DNA of 12,760 nucleotides from DAOSVX01 sp964440405 (GTDB lineage: Bacteria > Bacillota_I > Bacilli_A > RF39 > UBA660): positions 1 through 12,760 of the forward strand of contig CAYTSB010000026.1 in the NCBI GenBank assembly GCA_964440405.1. The letters are read 5' to 3'. How positions within the stretch are numbered: position 1 is the first letter of the stretch; the number at the start of each line of letters is the position of its first letter. A model generated the notes under the pieces. That model did no database searches. It saw only the letters and a program-made list of their open reading frames with translations, and was not told the origin of the DNA. The position numbers were made by a program, and so were the translations under genes. Shown one piece after another: positions 7,566 through 12,760 of this stretch.

Positions 7566-8087
7566 ATGTTAGCCGTAGATGAACAAAAAGAATTTAGAGA
7601 AAAAGCTAATCTGGAGATGCTTGAAACTGAAAAAAACTGGATGGAAGATTTAGATAATGAATTGGCCCGCGGAAAAAGAGATATTTTAAAAGATGTAGAA
7701 GAAGCAATTGGACCACAAATTGAAAATGTATATGATCAAGTTGTATCTACCAATTTACATTTTGATCCTTCTAATCTTAGAAGGATTATATATACAATTC
7801 TTGATATAGATGAAAGAAGTACATTTTATGATAGAATTCCTGATATCCAGGATATATTTGTCGAAATTACCAAAATTCACAAAAAAACAAGACTATTTCG
7901 TCTTTCAGAACTTATAGAAGAGTTAAACGAAGCTGGATATAATACTATTTTAACAGAAAAACAAGCGGATGATGGAACTTTCTTTTATACTCTTGGTATT
8001 GAGTGTTATTTAGAAACTTATGATGAGTTTATAGAAAGAAAAGAAGCAGAGAAAAAGCTTACTTTAAAAAATTCTGAAACAGTATAG
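7566..8087 (+). CDS. Uncharacterised acidic protein, 173 residues
   Basis: I do not recognise this family. It is real by context: consensus promoter, AGGAGG 7 nt before the ATG, and a terminator at its end. The protein has about 40 acidic and 23 basic residues (net near -17), one Trp (W25), one Cys (C147), and no signal peptide or membrane segment, so it is probably cytosolic. Residues 1-60 look helical and highly charged. Residues 66-105 are Ile/Asp-rich (FDPSNLRRIIYTILDIDE; IPDIQDIFVEI). Residues 112-150 read as a helix (RLSELIEELNEAGYN) followed by two strands (TILTEK; FFYTLGIECYL), which could be a winged-helix-like or small alpha/beta fold; this is inference. It is monocistronic, divergent from ezrA and upstream of rpsD, which has its own promoter. 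Confidence 0.85.
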   Translation: MLAVDEQKEFREKANLEMLETEKNWMEDLDNELARGKRDILKDVEEAIGPQIENVYDQVVSTNLHFDPSNLRRIIYTILDIDERSTFYDRIPDIQDIFVEITKIHKKTRLFRLSELIEELNEAGYNTILTEKQADDGTFFYTLGIECYLETYDEFIERKEAEKKLTLKNSETV

Positions 8088-8107
8088 TAACTATACTGTT
8101 TTAATTT
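8077..8107 (+). terminator. Terminator overlapping the stop codon of the 173-residue gene
   Basis: AAACAGTATAG (8077-8087) and CTATACTGTTT (8091-8101) form a perfect 11-bp stem with a TAA loop, followed by a T-rich tract (8099-8107). The TAG stop codon (8085-8087) lies in the left arm, so ribosomes finishing the gene cover the stem. Confidence 0.75.
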
Positions 8108-8120
8108 AGCAACATTTTGT

Positions 8121-8149
8121 TTGACTAACATAAGATTTATATGTATAAT
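8121..8149 (+). promoter_or_regulatory. Sigma-A promoter of rpsD
   Basis: TTGACT (8121-8126), exactly 17 bp, then TATAAT (8144-8149). This is one of the two strongest promoters in the window. The predicted start is near 8156, about 168 nt before the rpsD ATG. Confidence 0.85.
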
Positions 8150-8156
8150 TAATATC

Positions 8157-8324
8157 GCTAACTCATTTGGCAGCATTGTAATAGGATTAATAATGTGTTT
8201 ATTACCACAAGGTTGTATAAGTAGTTTAAGGCTGCCTTAAATGAAAATAATAAAATAAACTCCCTACTAAACTATTATAATAAACCTTTGTTTTAGAAAA
8301 TTTTATATATTTAGGAGGTGAATT
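8157..8324 (+). ncRNA. Structured rpsD mRNA leader, probable S4 autoregulatory element
   Basis: The leader folds by eye into a closing helix, TCATTT plus GGCAGC (8163-8174), with GCTGCC (8231-8236) and AAATGA (8239-8244), 12 bp with a 2-nt bulge. Inside lies a hairpin, TAATAA (8188-8193) and TTATTA (8199-8204) around a UGUGU loop, extended by GG (8184-8185) with CC (8205-8206). An AT-rich linker of about 70 nt follows, with CTCC (8260-8263) able to pair weakly with GGAG of the Shine-Dalgarno. The ribosome site AGGAGGTG (8313-8320) is strong. B. subtilis rpsD is autoregulated by S4 through its leader, so a similar role is the natural reading. No T-box sequence and no clear intrinsic terminator were seen in the leader. 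Confidence 0.65.
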
Positions 8325-8927
8325 ATGTCAAGATATACAGGATCTGCATACAAAAAATCTCGTCAATTAGGATTTTCTACATTAGAAAATGGAAAAGATT
8401 TGGCTAAAAGACCTTTTCCACCAGGAGCACATGGTCGTGATCGTCGTCGTAAGTTAAGTGAATATGGTGTTCAGTTACAAGAAAAACAAAAACTTAGATT
8501 TATGTATGGTTTAACTGAAAAACAATTTAGAAAAACTTTTGATAAAGCAGCTAAAATGTCAGGTATTACCGGCGAAAACTTATTAAAATTATTAGAAAGT
8601 CGTTTAGATAATTTAGTTTATCGTGCTGGTTTTGCTAAAACCAGAAGAGGAGCTCGTCAGATTGTTAATCATGGTCATATTTGTGTTAATGGTAATAAAG
8701 TAGATATTCCTTCATACGAAGTAAAAGTCGGCAGTGTAATTTCTATCAAAGAACAATCATTAGAACATCCAGCAATTAAAGATGCTTTAGAAAATGTTTT
8801 AAATCGTCCAAACTTTATTAGTTATGATGAAAAAAACAGAGCCATTACTTACAGTAGACTACCAGAAAGAACTGAACTTCATCAAGAAATTAATGAATCA
8901 TTAGTTGTTGAATTCTATAACAGATAA
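8325..8927 (+). CDS. rpsD: 30S ribosomal protein S4
   Basis: S4 is a primary 16S rRNA binding protein that starts 30S body assembly and affects decoding fidelity. The 200 residues match Bacillus S4 throughout: MSRYTGSAYKKSRQLGFS at the start, PFPPGAHG (31-38), KLSEYGVQLQEKQKLRFMYG (43-62), the S4 RNA-binding domain with SRLDNLVYRAG and ARQIVNHGHICVNG (about 91-152), and INESLVVEFYNR at the end. There is no N-terminal Cys cluster, so this is the zinc-free form. AGGAGG lies 6 nt before the ATG. It is transcribed alone from its own promoter and leader, ending at a shared terminator. tyrS, its neighbour in Bacillus, is absent here. Confidence 0.97.
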   Translation: MSRYTGSAYKKSRQLGFSTLENGKDLAKRPFPPGAHGRDRRRKLSEYGVQLQEKQKLRFMYGLTEKQFRKTFDKAAKMSGITGENLLKLLESRLDNLVYRAGFAKTRRGARQIVNHGHICVNGNKVDIPSYEVKVGSVISIKEQSLEHPAIKDALENVLNRPNFISYDEKNRAITYSRLPERTELHQEINESLVVEFYNR

Positions 8928-8928
8928 T

Positions 8929-8951
8929 AAAAGACTCTTACGAGTCTTTTT
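8929..8951. terminator. Bidirectional terminator shared by rpsD and ymfH
   Basis: AAAAGACTC (8929-8937) and GAGTCTTTT (8942-8950) form a 9-bp stem with a TTAC loop and T runs on both strands. It begins 2 nt after the rpsD stop. The ymfH stop codon (8940-8938) sits in the loop, so this terminator overlaps the end of the minus-strand gene. Confidence 0.85.
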
Positions 8952-10227
8952 GCATGGGATTAATTATTAAAACGCTATTATTTTTAAGACTTATTTTCTT
9001 AATGATACTATCTAGTTCTTTTAAATTTAGACTATTATAGATATCAATAATATTTTCATAGTAATTATTAAATTGAAATAATTGAGTCTGAATATCATCA
9101 TTTGCGGAAAATATATCATCAAAATTTAATATTTTATTACTGATATTTCTTTTAACTTTTCTTTTTAAATCCTTTAAACTGATTTTAGTATCATTAAACT
9201 CCTCTTTAATTAATTCCAATACTTCTTTGGAATATAACGATTCAAAAGATATTGATATTAATGTATTAACTGGATCAATTTGAACTCCCGAAGTAATATC
9301 ATCAGTAAGTAAATTGTTATTTATTAGTTTTTCAGAGAGCAAACTGGTCTTGCCAAACTTCAATGATAGAAATATATTTAAATATAATAATAGTTTTAAT
9401 TTATCTATTCCTTTAATTTTAAAATCATTAGTATTCATTTTAATATTTATGGTTGCTTTAGGAATTAAAATATTCATTTCTTTTTCATCATAGGTTTTAA
9501 CTACTTCTTTTGGTTCTTTAAATACTTTTCTAATTGCTTTATTAAATTTTTTGAATTTTTTGCGACTTAAATTCTCACTAATCATTGCTCGAGCTTCATA
9601 GGGATTAAAATTTCCAGTAATAACTATAAACATATTTTCTGGATGATAAAAGGTATTATAACAAAGCTCAATATCTTTTAGAGTAATGTTTTTAACATCA
9701 TCTACTGTTCCACTAATTAAATTTTTATAGGGGTTTTTAAAGAAAACATTCTCTTTACTCTTAAAATAAAGTTCACGATAAGGACTGTTTTCCCCCATTT
9801 TTACTTCTTCAATAATTATTCCCTTTTCATTTTTAACTAATTTGTTAGTAAAATATGGACGATAGACATAATCCAATAAATATTCTAAATTCTCTTTAAA
9901 TTTATTAGTTGAATAGACTTCATAATAAGTAAAATCAAAAGAAGTAGCTGCATTACAGGCTGAACCCAACTTGGCAAACATCTCGTGAGCGGTAGTACCA
10001 TCGGGTTCATTAAACATTAAGTGTTCTAAAAAGTGAGCAACACCATTAGGAACCTTATAATTTTTTTTATTAATACTAAATTCAGTATCAATTGAACCAA
10101 ATTTAATATTTAAAGTAATATAATATCCTTTAGCTTTTTTATTTGGTAACAAATATAATTCCAAGCCATTATCTAACTTATCATAATACATTGTTTCAAA
10201 AGATTTACTAATATCAATCTCTTTCAT
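8938..10227 (-). CDS. ymfH: M16 family zinc peptidase, YmfH-like
   Basis: The 429 residues are an M16B (pitrilysin/processing-peptidase) protein with the inverted zinc motif HFLEH (H65, E68, H69) and the downstream ligand expected at E141 in IIIEEVKM, 72 residues on. NGVAHFLEHLMF and the Asn/Ala-rich CNAATSFDFTYYEVYS segment are typical of the group. In Bacillus the YmfF/YmfH pair is linked to maturation of the 5-aminopentanol modification of EF-P; that role is transferred by homology. ATG is preceded by AAAGGGTG and overlaps the ymfF TGA stop as ATGA, so translation is coupled. It is the last gene of the dgt-ymfF-ymfH operon. Confidence 0.87.
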   Translation of the reverse strand: MKEIDISKSFETMYYDKLDNGLELYLLPNKKAKGYYITLNIKFGSIDTEFSINKKNYKVPNGVAHFLEHLMFNEPDGTTAHEMFAKLGSACNAATSFDFTYYEVYSTNKFKENLEYLLDYVYRPYFTNKLVKNEKGIIIEEVKMGENSPYRELYFKSKENVFFKNPYKNLISGTVDDVKNITLKDIELCYNTFYHPENMFIVITGNFNPYEARAMISENLSRKKFKKFNKAIRKVFKEPKEVVKTYDEKEMNILIPKATINIKMNTNDFKIKGIDKLKLLLYLNIFLSLKFGKTSLLSEKLINNNLLTDDITSGVQIDPVNTLISISFESLYSKEVLELIKEEFNDTKISLKDLKRKVKRNISNKILNFDDIFSANDDIQTQLFQFNNYYENIIDIYNSLNLKELDSIIKKISLKNNSVLIINPMQKDS

Positions 10228-11486
10228 AAATCACCCTTTGCTATTAAATTAATGGTATTGATTTTAATCTTCTTAGCTAAAGTTTGAATGTCTTTAACTG
10301 TTATTTTTTTAATTAAAGCAATTCTATCTTCAATTAAAGGTAAGTTATCAATACTATAAAACAGATAAGTATTCATAATAGCCGCTTCATTATCAACGAT
10401 AGAATTTAAGGATGTAATATTAATCTTTTTAGCATTATTTAATTCTTTAGTAGTTATAATTCCTTTTTGCACTTCTCTTAAAGCTTTTTTAATCAACTTA
10501 ACTGCCAACTTATATTTAGATTTATCAATTCCAGCATGAATAAGTAAAATATTATCATATTTTTGAATATAGGAAGCTACTGAATAGCAAAGTGAATTAT
10601 CTTTTCTTAAATAAATCGATAACTTGTCATCTAAATTATGACCACCTAATATAGAATTTAAAACATTAATAACACAGTATTTTTCAATTTTAGTCATATC
10701 AATAATATTACAACCAACAACTAAATTAGCCTGACTGTATTCTTCTTTTTTAAAAGCGACATTAACTTTATTTTTTCTAGCTGGCGCAATAGACAAATCA
10801 ATACTATATTTTTTAATTGAATTAAGATGCCATCTTTCTTTAATCATTTTAACTACTTTTTTCATATCTAAATCGCCAATAATCATAATATCGCAATAGT
10901 CATGTTCTAACATTTTCTGATAATATTTAAATAAATTCTTAGGAGTTATATTTTCTAAGTCCTCCAGGTATCCAGATATTTGATAACTGATTGGCGAAGT
11001 ATTATCCATTTCTTTTAAAGTATCAATTATGGCAAACTTCTTGGAGTTATCTTTAATTGATTTAATATCACTAATAATTCTATTTTTTACTATATTAAAA
11101 TCATTTAAATCAAATTCTTCATTCTTGACATGCGGATTATTAATCACTTTAAAGGGAAAAGAAATAAATTCTTCTAAATAATTTTTAGCACAATATTTAG
11201 GATTTAAAAAATCAAAGCAAAAATTGGAAATAATCATTCCACCAACTCTTGAATTAACTGCATAAAAACTACTGTTATATAGATTTTCTAGTTCAATATC
11301 CATTTCTCTTTTACTGGGATAATCTAATGATGTTAAAGCCATTAAATCAGTAAGCATAATTCTTTTAGTAATATCTTCTTTTTTGATATTGTCTCTAAAT
11401 ATTATTTCCAAATGACAATTACGAAAGCGATCAGTTGCTATTGTATGAATAGTATAACTATCACAATCATATTTTTTATATTTCAT
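10224..11486 (-). CDS. ymfF: M16 family protein without zinc ligands, YmfF-like partner
   Basis: The 420 residues have the two-lobed M16 architecture but no HxxEH motif. It is expected to be the non-catalytic subunit that pairs with YmfH to form the chamber, as in other M16B alpha/beta pairs. Family marks include YPSKREMDIELENLYNSSF, LNSILGGHN, and the C-terminal LRKDNSLCYSVAS (R/Y substrate-grip region). The frame extends to a GTG at 11498, but that GTG lies within the Shine-Dalgarno (GAGGTGG) of the ATG at 11486-11484, 4 nt downstream, so I start at 11486. It is the only gene in the window ending in TGA, inside a 4-nt ATGA overlap with ymfH. Confidence 0.87.
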   Translation of the reverse strand: MKYKKYDCDSYTIHTIATDRFRNCHLEIIFRDNIKKEDITKRIMLTDLMALTSLDYPSKREMDIELENLYNSSFYAVNSRVGGMIISNFCFDFLNPKYCAKNYLEEFISFPFKVINNPHVKNEEFDLNDFNIVKNRIISDIKSIKDNSKKFAIIDTLKEMDNTSPISYQISGYLEDLENITPKNLFKYYQKMLEHDYCDIMIIGDLDMKKVVKMIKERWHLNSIKKYSIDLSIAPARKNKVNVAFKKEEYSQANLVVGCNIIDMTKIEKYCVINVLNSILGGHNLDDKLSIYLRKDNSLCYSVASYIQKYDNILLIHAGIDKSKYKLAVKLIKKALREVQKGIITTKELNNAKKINITSLNSIVDNEAAIMNTYLFYSIDNLPLIEDRIALIKKITVKDIQTLAKKIKINTINLIAKGDL

Positions 11487-11490
11487 TTTC

Positions 11491-11509
11491 CACCTCACTT
11501 TTTATTATA
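11491..11509 (-). promoter_or_regulatory. Candidate ymfF promoter (-10) next to the Shine-Dalgarno
   Basis: The minus strand has TATAAT at 11509-11504, in the 32-bp gap after dgt. Eight nt later AGGTGG begins. The -35 would lie in the dgt 3' end and is weak (TTATAA at 16 bp). The gene could equally be read from the dgt promoter. Confidence 0.35.
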
Positions 11510-11518
11510 CCTTTAAAA

Positions 11519-12646
11519 CTAGGAATTATAACGATAATGATCATATTCCTTCTTGAAAAAATTATCAGTCATGCCACTGATATAATCAATAGCAATTTGT
11601 TCATTAGAATTATTTTTTAAATAAGATTCAGCCATATTATTTAAATATATCGTATAGATAGTTTCATTTGTTTTATGATGACACAAGTGATTTAAATAAG
11701 TTTTAAACAAATGATTAAACATATGACGATATAGTTTTATTTCACTACTGCTATTTGCCTTCTTATATATCTTTTTATAATTAAAACTTTTTAACTCATT
11801 GATCGCTTCATAAATATCTGCTGATAATTTTAGATATGGCTTATTAACACTATTATTTATTATATCTAAAATTATGGTATTAATAATAGAGCGATTATCT
11901 TCACCCAATGTCTTTCTAATTTTTAAAGGGATGTCTTTTTTCTTTATAATACCAAGTCGGATAGCATCTTCAATATCTCTACCCAAATAAGCTACCATAT
12001 CACTAATTCTTACTACGCAGCCTTCCAAAGTCATTGGTCTTAAATTCTTTAAAGAATTTTTATCGATATAACTGTTTTCCAATTCAGTTAAAAAATCATT
12101 AACAGTTTTCTTTTTAGGGTAATATTCCTGGTTTAAAAATTCACCATTATGACACATAATTGCATCTAAGGTTTGAATACATAAATTACTGCCTAAACCA
12201 TTTTTTTCTAAAACCATTAGAACTCTAATACTATTAATATTGTGATTAAAATATCTTTTAAGATGTTTCATACTTATTTCATCTAAAATGGCTTCACCAA
12301 TATGACCAAAAGGGACATGCCCTAAATCATGCCCAAGGCTTGCTGCTTCAATTAAATCTTCATTAAGTCCTAGTGCCCTACCAATAGTTCTTGCAACTTT
12401 ACTAACCATTTGCACATGAGTCATTCTTTTACTAATATTATCATTTTCATTAAAAGAAAACACCTGAGTTTTATCAATATATCTAGTATAAGATAAAGAA
12501 TATATTATGCGGTCGGCATCTCTAAAAAATGGTGTTCTGATATCACTAGTTTCTTCTTTTAATCTAATTGCTTCATTATCCTGACAAGCATATTTTGATA
12601 AATAATCAGCTTTCTTATTCATTAATTCTTCTACTATTTTATTCAT
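11519..12646 (-). CDS. dgt: HD-domain deoxyguanosinetriphosphate triphosphohydrolase-like protein
   Basis: Members hydrolyse dNTPs to deoxynucleosides and triphosphate, tuning dNTP pools. The 375 residues hold RTPFFRDADRIIYSLSYTRY (37-56) and DKTQVF, both typical of dGTPase-like proteins. The metal-binding HD residues follow: H77 in RMTHV, H106-D107 in GHDLGHVPFGH, and D216 in VVRISDMVAYLGRDIEDA. The substrate (dGTP or several dNTPs) cannot be told from sequence. AGGAG lies 6 nt before the ATG. It is followed after 32 bp by ymfF and probably shares its transcript. It ends in TAG. Confidence 0.88.
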   Translation of the reverse strand: MNKIVEELMNKKADYLSKYACQDNEAIRLKEETSDIRTPFFRDADRIIYSLSYTRYIDKTQVFSFNENDNISKRMTHVQMVSKVARTIGRALGLNEDLIEAASLGHDLGHVPFGHIGEAILDEISMKHLKRYFNHNINSIRVLMVLEKNGLGSNLCIQTLDAIMCHNGEFLNQEYYPKKKTVNDFLTELENSYIDKNSLKNLRPMTLEGCVVRISDMVAYLGRDIEDAIRLGIIKKKDIPLKIRKTLGEDNRSIINTIILDIINNSVNKPYLKLSADIYEAINELKSFNYKKIYKKANSSSEIKLYRHMFNHLFKTYLNHLCHHKTNETIYTIYLNNMAESYLKNNSNEQIAIDYISGMTDNFFKKEYDHYRYNS

Positions 12647-12652
12647 ATAATA

Positions 12653-12672
12653 CTCCTAAAATAATTTTATCA
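12653..12672 (-). promoter_or_regulatory. Candidate dgt promoter (extended -10) next to the Shine-Dalgarno
   Basis: The minus strand reads TGATAAAAT (12672-12664), an extended -10 element. Six nt later comes AGGAG (12657-12653). The -35 position is only a T run. The layout is the same as for recU, cca, ezrA and ymfF. Confidence 0.45.
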
Positions 12673-12696
12673 CATTTTCAGAACTAAAAAAAGCAG

Positions 12697-12759
12697 TTAA
12701 TAAGGCAGTTTCTTTAAATAACTAACATAGTTATTTTTTAAGTTTCTATTAACCTCATT
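12697..12759 (-). CDS. Possible 3' end of an unidentified gene (partial)
   Basis: Reading the minus strand from the window edge, one frame is open for 20 codons to a TAA at 12699-12697 and would encode a tail ending in YVSYLKKLPY. A second frame stops earlier, at 12738. The composition looks protein-like and the spacing to the dgt promoter (about 25 bp) is plausible, but 20 codons are too few to be sure and I recognise no family. Confidence 0.3.
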   Translation of the reverse strand, partial: NEVNRNLKNNYVSYLKKLPY

Positions 12760-12760
12760 A

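Noticed and set aside
8157..8324. T-box or other riboswitch in the rpsD leader
   Set aside because: No T-box core sequence, specifier stem or terminator/antiterminator pair was seen; a ribosomal-protein leader fits better.
11487..11498. GTG start extending ymfF by four residues
   Set aside because: The GTG lies within the Shine-Dalgarno of the ATG at 11486, which has proper spacing.
12693..12710. Direct repeat GCAGTT at 12-bp spacing upstream of dgt
   Set aside because: Two 6-bp copies in AT-rich DNA are weak evidence for an operator.
12716..12739. Perfect 9-bp hairpin followed by six T on the plus strand
   Set aside because: It looks like a plus-strand terminator, but no plus-strand gene precedes it and it may lie within the 3' end of a minus-strand frame; function cannot be assigned.

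Overview
The window looks like a chromosomal segment from a low-GC, cell-walled member of the Bacilli, possibly close to the Mollicutes (Erysipelotrichales, RF39 or Izemoplasmatales type). The evidence is very high AT content, the Firmicutes-specific genes recU, dnaD, ezrA and ymfF/ymfH, and clean sigma-A promoters. Trp is written TGG at every position inspected, and TGA ends one gene, so this is the standard bacterial code. This is core chromosome: no insertion sequence, phage gene, CRISPR array or tRNA was seen. No gene-free stretch reaches 300 bases; the longest, 8088-8324, holds a terminator, a promoter and a structured leader.

Layout, left to right. (1) Positions 1-87 (+) are the 3' end of an unidentified gene. 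(2) recU and ponA (180-3269, +) abut with zero spacing; they encode a Holliday-junction resolvase and a bifunctional class A penicillin-binding protein. (3) A bidirectional terminator (3274-3298) separates them from a convergent operon, cca-dnaD-nth (5622 to 3302, -), whose genes overlap by 8 and 11 bases. (4) ezrA (7440 to 5725, -) is followed by its own AT-rich terminator. (5) Divergent from ezrA is a solitary gene for an acidic 173-residue protein I do not recognise (7566-8087, +), with a consensus promoter and a terminator that contains its stop codon. (6) rpsD (8325-8927, +) has a consensus promoter and a folded leader of about 170 nt, probably an S4 autoregulatory RNA. (7) Convergent with it is dgt-ymfF-ymfH (12646 to 8938, -): an HD-domain dNTP triphosphohydrolase and an M16 peptidase pair, one without and one with zinc ligands. 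(8) The right edge may hold the 3' end of another minus-strand gene.

Functionally the window joins wall synthesis and division (PonA, EzrA), chromosome maintenance (RecU, DnaD, Nth, dNTP hydrolase), tRNA and ribosome supply (Cca, S4) and probable EF-P-linked processing (YmfF/YmfH). The order cca..dnaD-nth-><-ponA-recU matches Bacillus subtilis with the intervening genes removed.

Most worth a second look: the unknown 173-residue gene; a repeated promoter layout in which the -10 box lies only 5-8 nt before the Shine-Dalgarno in five of seven transcription units; the rpsD leader; a 36-bp tandem repeat giving PonA a poly-lysine cytoplasmic tail; and substitutions at conserved positions of RecU, PonA and EzrA.
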